Below the pieces are notes generated by a model. It saw only the letters and a list, made by a program, of their open reading frames with translations. It was not told where the DNA came from and made no database searches. Below are positions 1 to 8,627 of a stretch of DNA of 64,000 bases, piece by piece. A program made the position numbers and the translations under genes. Source of the DNA: Exiguobacterium sp. 9-2 (lineage in GTDB: Bacteria; Bacillota; Bacilli; Exiguobacteriales; Exiguobacteriaceae); NCBI RefSeq assembly GCF_036287235.1, contig NZ_CP142850.1, forward strand, positions 274,001-338,000, given 5' to 3'. How positions within the stretch are numbered: the first letter of the stretch is position 1; each line of letters starts with the position of its first letter.

Positions 1-890
1 CGAATCGTCTGGACATAGATCGGAAGCAATAACATGCCCGAGAACATCGCCATCGTGACGACCATCGAGATCGCAGAAGACAAGGCGAACATCGGGTAAC
101 GATAAATCTTGAAGTTGAGCATCGGACGTTCCATATGCAGCTGACGATAAATGAATGTCACGAGTGCGATGACCCCGACGATCAGTGCTCCATAGACGTG
201 GAAACTATCCCAACCTTTAGAGCCGGCAGAACTGAATCCGTACAATAAGCCACCGAAACCAAGTGACGAAAGTGCAACGGAAGCCAGATCGATCCGAGCG
301 GCAGACCGTTCCTTGACGTCACGAAGTAAGAAGAAACCAGCGACGAGAACGATTAAGGCGATTGGTGTGATGAAGTGGAACAGCATCCGCCAATCGTAGT
401 GCTCAATGATCCAACCGGATAACGTTGGTCCGATCGCTGGAGCCCCCATCATAATCAATCCGAAGAAGCCCATCGCAGTCCCGCGTTTTTCAATCGGGAA
501 ACTGACGAGCATGACGTTCATCAGTAGCGGCATCATGATGGCAGAACCCGACGCTTGAATCATCCGTCCTGCGAGCAACACAGGGAAGACGTCTGCGAAT
601 CCGGCAAGAATCGTTCCGGTCGAGAAGAGGGTCATCGCAAGTAAGAACAAGCGACGAACCGAATACTTTTGAATCAAGAAAGCAGATGTCGGAATTAAGA
701 CACCATTGACGAGCATGAAACCAGTCGACAGCCATTGAGCAGTAGCTGGTTCGATCGCTAGATCCTTCATGATTGAAGGAAGGGCGATGTTGAGCAAGGT
801 ATTATTTAAGAAAGCGATGAATGCCCCGATCATCAAAACGGCGAGGATGCCGTAAGGAGCTCGAGCTGTGTGAGTTGCACTTTGTTGCAT
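1..890 (-). CDS. MFS drug exporter, DHA2 (EmrB/LmrB-like), 3' end cut off by window
   Basis: This is the first ~296 residues of a proton-driven multidrug exporter of the 14-helix DHA2 branch; the family is usually 460-500 residues, so about a third lies beyond the left edge. The ATG at 888-890 follows AGGAGG at a good distance. Successive hydrophobic helices are visible. The motif C region reads MMGAPAIGPTLSGW, typical of antiporters, and a D/R-rich segment in helix 2-3 matches motif A. No partner gene is visible. The upstream DNA has a possible TetR-type inverted repeat. The substrate cannot be told from sequence. Confidence 0.88.
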   Translation of the reverse strand, partial: MQQSATHTARAPYGILAVLMIGAFIAFLNNTLLNIALPSIMKDLAIEPATAQWLSTGFMLVNGVLIPTSAFLIQKYSVRRLFLLAMTLFSTGTILAGFADVFPVLLAGRMIQASGSAIMMPLLMNVMLVSFPIEKRGTAMGFFGLIMMGAPAIGPTLSGWIIEHYDWRMLFHFITPIALIVLVAGFFLLRDVKERSAARIDLASVALSSLGFGGLLYGFSSAGSKGWDSFHVYGALIVGVIALVTFIYRQLHMERPMLNFKIYRYPMFALSSAISMVVTMAMFSGMLLLPIYVQTI

Positions 891-918
891 GAATATCCTC
901 CTAACTAAACTAACGGTA

Positions 919-945
919 CAGATTTCTATACGGTCGTTCTATCTG
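919..945. promoter_or_regulatory. possible repressor operator upstream of the exporter
   Basis: Inverted repeat CAGAT/ATCTG with a 17-nt spacer lies about 30 nt upstream of the exporter start. TetR-family repressors often control such exporters, but no repressor gene is visible, so the assignment is weak. Confidence 0.22.
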
Positions 946-1062
946 TAGTTTATCTTAATCCGATTTAGTTCGAATTACAAATAATAATAGCTAAGAAAGA
1001 TAATTTTATTTTTTATGTAGTTTTGAAAGCGTTTTTCTAAATGAGGAAAATGATTCGTAGGA

Positions 1063-1106
1063 AATAAAAAAGCGCAATCCTTCTCGTTAGAGGAAAATTG
1101 CGCTTT
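1063..1106 (-). terminator. rho-independent terminator after ytxJ
   Basis: The arms AAAGCGCAAT and ATTGCGCTTT are followed by a T run when read on the minus strand. It ends the leftward gabD-2OGDC-like-ytxJ transcript. Confidence 0.8.
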
Positions 1107-1149
1107 GTCTTCAGTTTGAAACAGCCAGAAGCTTGTTTCATAGTTAGCG

Positions 1150-1476
1150 TTACTGAACGTTCGTTTCGAGTGCATCCTTTGTAATGTCGTAGTGAGATGC
1201 TGTCCAGACAGATTTGCCGTCCTGAATGAAAAGAACTTGTGGCGACTCATGTCGGACATTATAGTGTTCAGCGATGTGATTCGATAAGGTCCGAGCTTCT
1301 TGGACGAAGAGATATGCTGTCGGAACAGATGTTTCATCCGCGAACTTCGTATACTCTGAGAATCCTGCGGCACTGATCGGACACGTCGTACTGTGTTTGC
1401 AAATCACGAACGCGCTATGCTCGGACGCAAATTGATCAAAATCAGAAATAGACTGCAGTTTACGTGGTTGTGTCAT
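1150..1476 (-). CDS. ytxJ: YtxJ/BrxC-type bacillithiol-system redox protein
   Basis: A 108-residue thioredoxin-fold protein. The motif HSTTCPIS near residue 30 carries a single reactive cysteine, as in the monothiol bacilliredoxin YtxJ (BrxC) of bacillithiol-making Firmicutes. The later HESPQVLF segment holds the cis-proline of the fold. Expected role: removal or transfer of bacillithiol from oxidised cytosolic proteins. The length matches the family. The gene lies 6 nt downstream of the ThDP enzyme gene and before a terminator, so it is probably the last gene of that operon. The family call is strong; the electron donor is not shown here. Confidence 0.85.
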   Translation of the reverse strand: MTQPRKLQSISDFDQFASEHSAFVICKHSTTCPISAAGFSEYTKFADETSVPTAYLFVQEARTLSNHIAEHYNVRHESPQVLFIQDGKSVWTASHYDITKDALETNVQ

Positions 1477-1482
1477 AATATA

Positions 1483-3111
1483 TCACCCTCCATACGTCCG
1501 GAGACGTTCACTTAACTTTAGATTTTCCCGGTAATCGACCGGACAGTCAATCAATACGGGTCCATCGCTCGCGAAAGCTTGATCAAGACAATGGGCAAGC
1601 GAACCGTGTTCACCGACGCGAAGTCCAAGCGCACCGAAAGCATGAGCCAGTTGAACGAGATCCGGATTATCAAAGGTGATGTACGATGATTTTCCATATG
1701 CTTGTTGTTGTTTCCATTCGATGAGACCATATGTCCCGTCTCGCCAAATTAATACGACGAGTGGCAGCTTCAAACGAACGGCGGTCTCGAGGTCCTGACC
1801 GTTCATAAGAAAAGCTCCGTCTCCAGCGGCGCAGACGATACGTCGGTCGGGGTAGAGAAGTTTGGCTGCGAGTGCACTCGATAAACCATAGCCCATTGAA
1901 GCAAACCCATTCGAAATGAACAATTGATCTGGATGTGTCGTTTGATAATGGCGAGCGAGCCAGACTTTATGTGCTCCGACATCCGAGAAAACCATTCCGG
2001 CTTCACCAACCGTCCGTTCGAGCTCACGAACGATGCTTTGAGGATGTAAAGGGAGCGCGAGGGAATATGTTTCTTGAATCTCTTGGCGCAACTTATCGCG
2101 ATTCCGTTGCCAACCGTTCCAGGAACGCTTTGGAAGCAGTGGTGTCAAAACGGTCAATACATCTGAAAGATTGCCGACTAGATTTGCAACGACTGGATAG
2201 TAGGCATCGATTTCGTGAAGGTTCGTATCCAGATGAACGACCGGCGTCTTTTTCGGATTCCATTTTTCCGGGGGCAGTTCCGTGATGTCATAACCAATCG
2301 TAATGATTAAATCACTCGCATCAAGAATTCGTTGGTTGTAATCAACATCCGGCAAACCGATCGTATGCGCGGCAAGCGGATGTTGTGAGGAGATGGAGCC
2401 TTTTCCCATCATTGTCTCGACGACCGGAGCATCCAGCTGTTCGACGAATGCCCGAAACGCCTCAAGTGCGTGTTGACGGTGAATCCCGAAACCGGCAATG
2501 ATGACAGGACGTTGCGATCGCTCGATCAATCGTAAAACGTCCGGATCATCAATCGTCAACGGATGAAGATATGTCGGAGCACTGTCGTTTTTGACAGGAG
2601 TCACAGGTTGATCTCGTTCTTGTTTTGCAACGTCTTCTGGGAAAGAGATATGCGTCGCTCCCGGCTTTTCGCTCTGTGCCGTCGCAAAGGCACGACGGAC
2701 GATTTCCGGAATCACTTCTGGTGTCAGAACGGACGTACTTGACTTCGTAACCGGACGATATAGATCAACGAGATCAAACATTTGATGCGACGCTTTATGT
2801 TGCCGTGATAGTGCTCCTTGTCCTGTGATGGCAACGACAGGAGAATGGTCCATCGTTGCACTCGCAATTCCCGTCATCATGTTAGTCGCACCAGGACCAA
2901 GCGTCGATAAGCAGACACCCGGTCGTCCACTCAGGCGACCGAACATCGCTGCCATGAACGCAGCGTTCGTTTCGTGACGCGTCGTGATGAACGTGATCGA
3001 CGAACGACTAAGTGATTCGAGCAATGTGATGTTCTCTTCACCGGGAACACCGAAGATATGCGTGACTCCCTCTGCCTCTAAACATTGGACGAACCAGTCC
3101 GCCGCGTTCAT
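1483..3111 (-). CDS. ThDP-dependent decarboxylase annotated by family as acetolactate synthase; probable 2-oxoglutarate decarboxylase
   Basis: A 542-residue acetolactate-synthase-superfamily enzyme. It has the ThDP glutamate in TRHE (~residue 46) and the ThDP/Mg motif GDG(430-432)...N(437). The N-terminal IFGVPGEEN and C-terminal GLIEWKQ (462-468) differ from AlsS, which from memory has PGAKID and a VAFQQ-type segment. As I recall, they resemble the cyanobacterial 2-oxoglutarate decarboxylase once called acetolactate synthase. Its start overlaps the stop of the upstream gabD-like gene by 4 nt (ATGA), giving tight translational coupling. Decarboxylating 2-oxoglutarate to succinate semialdehyde, then oxidising it with the neighbour, would bypass 2-oxoglutarate dehydrogenase. 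True acetolactate synthase activity remains possible; there is no regulatory ilvN-type subunit beside it. Confidence 0.75.
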   Translation of the reverse strand: MNAADWFVQCLEAEGVTHIFGVPGEENITLLESLSRSSITFITTRHETNAAFMAAMFGRLSGRPGVCLSTLGPGATNMMTGIASATMDHSPVVAITGQGALSRQHKASHQMFDLVDLYRPVTKSSTSVLTPEVIPEIVRRAFATAQSEKPGATHISFPEDVAKQERDQPVTPVKNDSAPTYLHPLTIDDPDVLRLIERSQRPVIIAGFGIHRQHALEAFRAFVEQLDAPVVETMMGKGSISSQHPLAAHTIGLPDVDYNQRILDASDLIITIGYDITELPPEKWNPKKTPVVHLDTNLHEIDAYYPVVANLVGNLSDVLTVLTPLLPKRSWNGWQRNRDKLRQEIQETYSLALPLHPQSIVRELERTVGEAGMVFSDVGAHKVWLARHYQTTHPDQLFISNGFASMGYGLSSALAAKLLYPDRRIVCAAGDGAFLMNGQDLETAVRLKLPLVVLIWRDGTYGLIEWKQQQAYGKSSYITFDNPDLVQLAHAFGALGLRVGEHGSLAHCLDQAFASDGPVLIDCPVDYRENLKLSERLRTYGG

Positions 3112-4544
3112 GCTAGTCCACCGATTGAGATGTATTTTGTCTCGAGATACGCTTCGAGTCCTTCACTACCGCCTTCGCGTCCAAGACCGGATTGTTTCAT
3201 TCCACCAAATGGTGCTTGTGCAGCAGAAGGAACCCCATCATTCCAGCCGACGATTCCATAATCAAGCCCTTCGATCGCACGAATGGCACGCGCGTAATCC
3301 TTCGTAAAGACGTATGAAGCGAGACCGAATGGTGTCTGGTTGGCGTAACGAACCGCTTCTTCATCAGAACTGACACGCTGGACGGGAGCGACAGGTCCGA
3401 ACGTCTCCTCGTTCATGATCAACATGCCGGGTTTTACGTCAGCGAGCACGGTTGCTTCATAATAATAGACATCATTTTCCTCGTCCGTTGTTCCTGTTCC
3501 ACCCGTGACGACACGAGCACCGGCTGAAGTAGCGTCATCGACATGTTTTTTAACTTTATCGTAACCCGCTTTATTAATCATTGGACCGATCTTGGTTTCG
3601 GCATCCAGACCGTTCCCGGTTTTCAATTTTGCCGTCTCCTGACCGAGTTTTTCAACGAACGCGTCATAAATCGAATCAGATACATAGATCCGGTTTCCGC
3701 AGACACACGTCTGTCCGCCGTTGCGGAATTTCGACTTGATCGTCTCCGCAACAGCTAAATCGAGATCGCAATCATCAAAGACGAGAATCGGTGCATGTCC
3801 GCCGAGTTCAAGCGACATCGCTTTGATCGTCTCTGCTCCTTGAGCCATCAATGTCCGTCCGACTTCGGTCGAACCAGTGAAGGTGATCTTATCGACATGC
3901 GGATGTGTCGCGAGTGATTCACCGAGTGCTTTCCCGCTACCTGTAACGGCATTGACGACGCCTTCTGGAATCCCGACTTCCTGACAAAGTTCAAGTAAAC
4001 GAAGTGCTGTTAATGGAGTCGCGGTGGGTGGTTTGATGACGAACGTACATCCGGCAACGAGAGCCGGAGCCAATTTTCGGGTAATCATGGCTGCTGGGAA
4101 ATTCCATGGTGTGATCGCGGCGACGACACCAACCGGTTGTTTGATGACTTGAAGTCTTTTAGAAGCATCGTGTGTCGGTATGACACGTCCGTATGCCCGT
4201 TTTCCTTCCTCTGCGAACCATTTGACGAAGTTTGCCGCATACTGGACTTCACCTTCTGATTCAGCCAGCGGTTTCCCCATCTCAAGCGTCATTAACCGGG
4301 CGAGTTCATCTTTTTTCTCGATCATTTTGGCATAGAGTTTTTCCAAGAGTTCAGCGCGTTCATATACTGTCCGCTTCGACCATTCTGGAAAAGCCTTCCG
4401 TGCTGCTTCGACAGCATCATTGACGTCTGATTTTGTTCCGTTTGGTACGCTACCGACGACTTCTCCGGTTGCTGGATTCGTGACATCTGTCCGTTCTCGT
4501 CCGTGATCCAGCCATTGTCCACCAATAAAGAATTGTCCCTTCAT
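3108..4544 (-). CDS. gabD: succinate-semialdehyde dehydrogenase, NAD(P)-dependent
   Basis: A 478-residue aldehyde dehydrogenase. Visible motifs are TPWNFPAAM, the nucleotide-binding FTGSTEVG, the general-base glutamate in LELGGHAP, and the catalytic cysteine region GGQTCVCGNR, whose double cysteine is typical of GabD. The role is oxidation of succinate semialdehyde to succinate in the cytosol. The ATG at 4542-4544 follows an AAGGGGGA-type ribosome binding site. It is the first gene of the leftward operon gabD, 2OGDC-like, ytxJ. No GABA transaminase is nearby, which supports supply of the semialdehyde by the coupled ThDP enzyme rather than by GABA. Confidence 0.88.
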   Translation of the reverse strand: MKGQFFIGGQWLDHGRERTDVTNPATGEVVGSVPNGTKSDVNDAVEAARKAFPEWSKRTVYERAELLEKLYAKMIEKKDELARLMTLEMGKPLAESEGEVQYAANFVKWFAEEGKRAYGRVIPTHDASKRLQVIKQPVGVVAAITPWNFPAAMITRKLAPALVAGCTFVIKPPTATPLTALRLLELCQEVGIPEGVVNAVTGSGKALGESLATHPHVDKITFTGSTEVGRTLMAQGAETIKAMSLELGGHAPILVFDDCDLDLAVAETIKSKFRNGGQTCVCGNRIYVSDSIYDAFVEKLGQETAKLKTGNGLDAETKIGPMINKAGYDKVKKHVDDATSAGARVVTGGTGTTDEENDVYYYEATVLADVKPGMLIMNEETFGPVAPVQRVSSDEEAVRYANQTPFGLASYVFTKDYARAIRAIEGLDYGIVGWNDGVPSAAQAPFGGMKQSGLGREGGSEGLEAYLETKYISIGGLA

Positions 4545-4762
4545 CTTGAAAATCCCCCTTTTTTACGTGCATTGGTTAGGGTATACCCGAACGAATAAAA
4601 AAAGATTCATTTTGGAAAGGAAAGGTTATGCAAAAAGGTAGAAATTGACCGATAAACAGTGTAGGATGATTCAGTAAATGTAATGTAAATTCAACTGAAA
4701 TATTCGATGTAAACGAAGAGTGATCCCCATTGATGTGAAATGGTGAAATCATCCTCGAGACA

Positions 4763-4790
4763 TTGACTTTAAAAGTGGATTTGATAAGAT
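4763..4790 (+). promoter_or_regulatory. sigma-A promoter of the alpha-glucosidase gene
   Basis: -35 TTGACT (4763-4768), 16-nt spacer, -10 TAAGAT (4785-4790). The rest of the 4545-4893 gap holds no other gene. Confidence 0.65.
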
Positions 4791-4802
4791 AAAAGTAAAG
4801 GG

Positions 4803-4824
4803 TTTGCGCAATCGGTTGCGCAAA
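4803..4824. promoter_or_regulatory. LacI/MalR-type operator
   Basis: A 22-bp palindrome with arms TTTGCGCAA and a central CG, a single asymmetric position, placed just after the predicted transcription start. This form is typical of maltose-type LacI-family repressors, so the alpha-glucosidase gene is probably induced by its sugar. Confidence 0.7.
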
Positions 4825-4893
4825 ACAAAATGAAGGACGAACAAATATACCTAACTCCTACTAATGACTCACCTACGAGAGGATTTCTAACAC

Positions 4894-6594
4894 ATGACAC
4901 AAATGATACCGCGCCCTGAGACGGCCCAACAAACAATTACACGAGCTTGGTGGAAAGAAGCAGTAGCATACCAAATCTATCCACGCAGCTTTTATGACGC
5001 AAATAACGATGGAATCGGCGATATTCCGGGTATCATCGCAAAACTGGATTACTTGAAGGATCTTGGCGTCGACGTTTTGTGGATTTGTCCGATGTTCAAG
5101 TCACCGAACGATGATAACGGATATGATATCAGTGACTATGAAGACATTATGGATGAGTTCGGAACAATGGCAGACTTCGATCTCTTAATGGAAGAAGCGC
5201 ATAAACGAGACATCAAAGTGTTACTTGATCTCGTCGTCAACCACACATCTGATGAACATCCATGGTTCCTTGAATCGCGTTCGTCAAAAGACAACGAGAA
5301 ACGCGATTGGTACATCTGGAAAGATGCGATCAATGGAGGAGAACCGAACAACTGGGAAAGTATCTTCGGTGGATCAGCATGGGAATATGACGAGAAGACT
5401 GAGCAATACTTCCTGCACGTCTTCTCCCGTCGTCAGCCAGACTTGAACTGGCAAAACCGCGATATGCGTCAAGCGGTCTATACAATGATCAACTGGTGGC
5501 TTGATAAAGGCATCGATGGTTTCCGAATCGATGCGATCAGTCACATCAACAAGGATCAGTCGTTCGGCGATCTCCCGAACCCACTTGGTATGCCGTATGT
5601 GCCGTCGTTTGACATGCATATGAACGTCGAAGGCATCCATGCGTATCTTGAAGAGCTAAAGGATGAGACATTCTCGAAATACGACATCATGACTGTTGGG
5701 GAAGCAAACGGCGTCTCGCCGGAAGAAGCAGACCTTTGGGTCGGAGAAGAGAACGGCAAGATGAACATGGTCTTCCAGTTCGAGCACATGGATCTCTGGC
5801 GCGCAGATGCGGAAAAAGGCGTCGACGTCGTCAAACTGAAACAAGTGCTGACGAAGTGGCAAAAAGGACTTGAAGCGACCGGTTGGAATGCGTTGTACCT
5901 CGAAAACCACGATAAGGTTCGTTCGGTCTCCCTTTGGGGTGACGAGGAACAGTACTGGAAAGAGAGCGCGAAGTCGCTTGCGATGATGTATTTCTTCATG
6001 CAAGGCACACCGTTCATCTATCAAGGTCAGGAAATCGGGATGACGAACGTTCAGTTCCCGGATATTTCGGATTATGATGACGTCGCGACGAAAAACATGT
6101 ATGAGATGCAACTCGCTTCCGGGAAGACACATGAGGAAATCATGGAAGTCATCTGGAACTCGTCCCGCGATAACTCACGTACACCGATGCAATGGACGAA
6201 CGAGCAAAATGGTGGCTTCTCGAATCAATCCCCATGGTTCGGTGTTAACCCGAACTACGCGGACATCAATGTTGCGTCACAAGAACAAGACGAAGACTCG
6301 ATTTTGAACTTCTATAAACGAATGATTCAAATCCGTAAGATGGAAGAGACATTGATTTATGGTGCGTATGATCTCATCTTACCGGAAGATACGAAAGTCT
6401 ATGCCTATACACGGACGCTTGGTGACGAACAGTTCTTGATCGTTACGAACTTAAAAGGCGAAACAGCAGAAATCGATACGGATATCATCTTGCATTCGGA
6501 TAATATGTTGCTTGGCAACTATCCGACGATGCACCACGAAGGAACAGAACTGGAACTTCGTCCATTCGAAGCTCGTCTGTACCGTGTGCGCTAA
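4894..6594 (+). CDS. alpha-glucosidase, glycoside hydrolase family 13 (MalL/oligo-1,6-glucosidase group)
   Basis: A 566-residue cytosolic GH13 enzyme that releases glucose from malto- or isomalto-oligosaccharides. The barrel starts with WWKEAVAYQIYPRSF. Catalytic residues are the nucleophile D213 in GFRIDAISHI, the acid E270 in VGEANG and D340 in ENHD. The residue after the nucleophile is Ala; from family knowledge Val there marks alpha-1,6 and Ala or Thr marks alpha-1,4 preference, so a maltose-type alpha-1,4 activity is inferred. It is monocistronic, with its own promoter, palindromic operator and terminator. An earlier TTG/ATG is not needed: the ATG follows an AGAGGA sequence. Oligo-1,6-glucosidase or dextran glucosidase remain alternatives. 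Confidence 0.9.
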   Translation: MTQMIPRPETAQQTITRAWWKEAVAYQIYPRSFYDANNDGIGDIPGIIAKLDYLKDLGVDVLWICPMFKSPNDDNGYDISDYEDIMDEFGTMADFDLLMEEAHKRDIKVLLDLVVNHTSDEHPWFLESRSSKDNEKRDWYIWKDAINGGEPNNWESIFGGSAWEYDEKTEQYFLHVFSRRQPDLNWQNRDMRQAVYTMINWWLDKGIDGFRIDAISHINKDQSFGDLPNPLGMPYVPSFDMHMNVEGIHAYLEELKDETFSKYDIMTVGEANGVSPEEADLWVGEENGKMNMVFQFEHMDLWRADAEKGVDVVKLKQVLTKWQKGLEATGWNALYLENHDKVRSVSLWGDEEQYWKESAKSLAMMYFFMQGTPFIYQGQEIGMTNVQFPDISDYDDVATKNMYEMQLASGKTHEEIMEVIWNSSRDNSRTPMQWTNEQNGGFSNQSPWFGVNPNYADINVASQEQDEDSILNFYKRMIQIRKMEETLIYGAYDLILPEDTKVYAYTRTLGDEQFLIVTNLKGETAEIDTDIILHSDNMLLGNYPTMHHEGTELELRPFEARLYRVR

Positions 6595-6604
6595 TATGTT
6601 TTGA

Positions 6605-6637
6605 ACGGATTCGAAGTACATCGAATCCGTTTTTTTG
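6605..6637 (+). terminator. terminator after alpha-glucosidase gene
   Basis: Perfect 10-bp stem ACGGATTCGA/TCGAATCCGT with a 6-nt loop, followed by seven T. Confidence 0.9.
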
Positions 6638-6702
6638 TTGTGCGTAAGCAGAAGATGCATCAGACGAAAAAATCGTGTACGCTAAACGATGAGGTGATAG
6701 AA

Positions 6703-7125
6703 GTGAAACCAGTAAAGTACTCGGTGTCATTACGACAGGTGACGACGATTGAAGATGGTCCGATGCGTGAATCGGTCGAACTTGAGGCGGACGGCACGTT
6801 GTTCGAAACAAAGGACGGTTTTGCCGTGAAATTCGTTCAACCGGATGAACAACCGATTGATACGACGATCAAATGGTCAAAAGACCAGATCGCCTTGAAT
6901 CGCAAAGGTCCTGTTGCGATGCATCATGTCTTCATTTTAAAAGAGACGACTAAAAGCCAGTATGGCAGTCAGTTCGGTCAAATGTTGATGGAGACAGACA
7001 CGGAGACGATTGAGATGAAACCGCAGCAGATGAAGTTTCGCTATACATTAAAAATGAATGGACAAGCAGTCGGTACGTATACGATTGATTTAACTTGGAA
7101 ACGGAGTGAGACGAATGGCATTTGA
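6703..7125 (+). CDS. ywiB: DUF1934 protein (YwiB-like)
   Basis: About 140 residues of a beta-barrel (calycin-like) DUF1934 protein, as YwiB of Bacillus. The segment near the C-terminus, KMNGQAVGTYTIDLTW, is typical. The open frame runs upstream to 6601 through the terminator of the previous gene, so I chose the GTG at 6703, preceded by GAGGTGA at 5 nt. Function is unknown. It overlaps the next gene by 11 nt, so the two are translationally coupled. Confidence 0.72.
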   Translation: MKPVKYSVSLRQVTTIEDGPMRESVELEADGTLFETKDGFAVKFVQPDEQPIDTTIKWSKDQIALNRKGPVAMHHVFILKETTKSQYGSQFGQMLMETDTETIEMKPQQMKFRYTLKMNGQAVGTYTIDLTWKRSETNGI

Positions 7126-7534
7126 ACAAACAGTACGTCAAATGGAACAGATGTTGGAAGAGGAATGGTTCGAGTGGCTCGAGAACGATGAGCCGCGCTA
7201 CAACGAATGGCGTGATCAACTCGAAGGACTCGCAGAGCAGGTCATCACGGAATACAATCCGAAGGTCGATCCGGAGTCAATCGATACGCTACTTTTAATC
7301 AATGAAGAATTACCTGTCTTATACGGTGAAGATACCGTCATGCTGTATACAGCGCTTTTGAAAGCACGTCAGGAAGACGATCAAGTATATGAGCGTTACT
7401 TGACGATCCTGGGTGCGTTTGCGGACGAACAGCATCCAGCGATCCGTGAAGTCGAAAAGTTAGTCGCGAAAAAGGATTATAAAAATGCCTTCGCACGTGC
7501 AGTCCGTCTGCCACAGTCGCTCGGTCTAGAATAA
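7115..7534 (+). CDS. conserved hypothetical protein, acidic, helical
   Basis: 139 residues, strongly acidic and apparently all-helical, with no membrane segment or known catalytic motif. It begins FEQTVRQMEQMLEEEW. The ATG at 7115 is favoured over a GTG at 7106 because GGAGTGAG ends five bases before it. It overlaps the ywiB-like gene by 11 nt and ends before a terminator, so the two form a two-gene operon. I do not recognise the family. Confidence 0.7.
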   Translation: MAFEQTVRQMEQMLEEEWFEWLENDEPRYNEWRDQLEGLAEQVITEYNPKVDPESIDTLLLINEELPVLYGEDTVMLYTALLKARQEDDQVYERYLTILGAFADEQHPAIREVEKLVAKKDYKNAFARAVRLPQSLGLE

Positions 7535-7544
7535 ACAATCAGTG

Positions 7545-7576
7545 GACCATCTTGTTTTAGACAAGGTGGTCTTTTT
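7545..7576 (+). terminator. terminator between hypothetical and Nudix genes
   Basis: 11-bp stem GACCATCTTGT/ACAAGGTGGTC with one GU pair, followed by TTTTT. The Nudix ribosome binding site AGGAGG follows at once. Confidence 0.85.
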
Positions 7577-7589
7577 AGGAGGAAGCGTC

Positions 7590-8027
7590 ATGTATCCACT
7601 CTATCGAATCATCGTCGCGATCATCCGGAAGGGCGATCAACTGCTCATTGTCAACAATCAATCGGATCAGGACAATCGGTGGAGCTTACCCGGTGGACAG
7701 ATTGAAGCTGGGGAGACACTCGAGCAAGCACTTCGTCGTGAGGTTGCTGAAGAGACTGGCTTGGCAGTCACATCATCGTCGTTTGCCTTCTTGACGGAGA
7801 ACTTCATGCCAACTTATCAAGCGCACAGTCTCGTCACTTATTTTGATTGCGAGGTGAGCGGAGTACTCGATCCGAATGATCCTGATGAAGAAATTAGCGA
7901 GACGAAGTGGATCAATCAAAGAGAGCTAACGGAATACATCACAAGTGAGGATGTCCGTCTTCCGTTATATATATACTTAACAGAACAACACAAAGGTTAT
8001 TATATGTTTGAAGAGATGAAGTGGTAA
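7590..8027 (+). CDS. Nudix hydrolase
   Basis: 145 residues with a complete Nudix box, from GGQIEAGE to REVAEETGL (GX5EX7REUXEEXGU). The role is hydrolysis of a nucleoside diphosphate linked to another group; the substrate is not predictable. The ATG at 7590 follows AGGAGGAAGCGTC. The upstream extension of the frame crosses a terminator and is rejected. It stands alone between terminators. The acidic stretch DPNDPDEEISE after the box is usual for the MutT-like group. Confidence 0.88.
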   Translation: MYPLYRIIVAIIRKGDQLLIVNNQSDQDNRWSLPGGQIEAGETLEQALRREVAEETGLAVTSSSFAFLTENFMPTYQAHSLVTYFDCEVSGVLDPNDPDEEISETKWINQRELTEYITSEDVRLPLYIYLTEQHKGYYMFEEMKW

Positions 8028-8076
8028 GCAAAAAGAACGGATCATCCTTATAAAGGAGTGTATCCGTTCTTTTGCT
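8028..8076. terminator. bidirectional terminator
   Basis: Arms GCAAAAAGAACGGAT and ATCCGTTCTTTTGC lie between convergent genes and serve both strands. Confidence 0.82.
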
Positions 8077-8423
8077 TAGAATGCTGCTTCTTGACGAGCA
8101 GATGTTTCAGATAATAGACGTGTATGGATTCCGCGTTGTTTCAAAGCTTGTTGGAAGGAGGTGTCGATTGGACGATATCCTTTTTCAATCAACTCGTTTA
8201 TATAGATTTTATTATAGATGAACGAAAATACGAGACTGACGAGACCTGTTCCAAAGCCTACCGTAGCAGTACCGACGACAAGTGCAAGAACGAGTTGAAT
8301 CAATCCCCATTTAAAATCGCCTCGGAAAAAAGCTGGGAAAAAGCCGAAAAAGAATGTTGTCCAAGAAAAGCCTACTTTGACTTCTTTGACGAGACCGCTT
8401 GGATGTTGAAGAATACCTTGCAT
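8076..8423 (-). CDS. small membrane protein, HrgC/DUF2628-like
   Basis: 115 residues. The N-terminal pattern VGFSWTTFFFGFFPAFFRGD, followed by two hydrophobic helices and YNKIYINELIEKGY, resembles small proteins often called HrgC that occur in phages and chromosomes of Firmicutes. The ATG at 8421-8423 follows AGGAGG. Function unknown. It shares a bidirectional terminator with the Nudix gene and has no operon partner. Confidence 0.7.
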   Translation of the reverse strand: MQGILQHPSGLVKEVKVGFSWTTFFFGFFPAFFRGDFKWGLIQLVLALVVGTATVGFGTGLVSLVFSFIYNKIYINELIEKGYRPIDTSFQQALKQRGIHTRLLSETSARQEAAF

Positions 8424-8551
8424 AATGAAAACCTCCTGATATGTATATAAATAAAATGACCATATATACGATAACTTACTTTTTATGGATGTGTTTTATT
8501 TTTTTGACAGATTAAGTCAATGAATAAGTAAGAAATTTATTTGAAAATTTA

Positions 8552-8569
8552 TGAATGAATAGTCATTCA
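8552..8569. promoter_or_regulatory. FadR operator upstream of fadF
   Basis: TGAATGAATAGTCATTCA fits the Bacillus FadR box (TGAATGAnTAnTCATTCA). It lies 58 nt before fadF, overlapping the likely promoter with a TATACT at 8578-8583. It predicts repression lifted by long-chain acyl-CoA. Confidence 0.85.
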
Positions 8570-8627
8570 TTATATGCTATACTCATTTCAACACAACTGC
8601 TTTAGGGGGAAAGGGGTTTGTTCGAAC

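Noticed and set aside
975-1373. Leftward 132-codon frame over the ytxJ gene
   Set aside because: It is in another frame of ytxJ and crosses its terminator; no ribosome binding site.
6601-6702. Longer N-terminus for the DUF1934 gene
   Set aside because: The extension lies in the preceding terminator and lacks a ribosome binding site.
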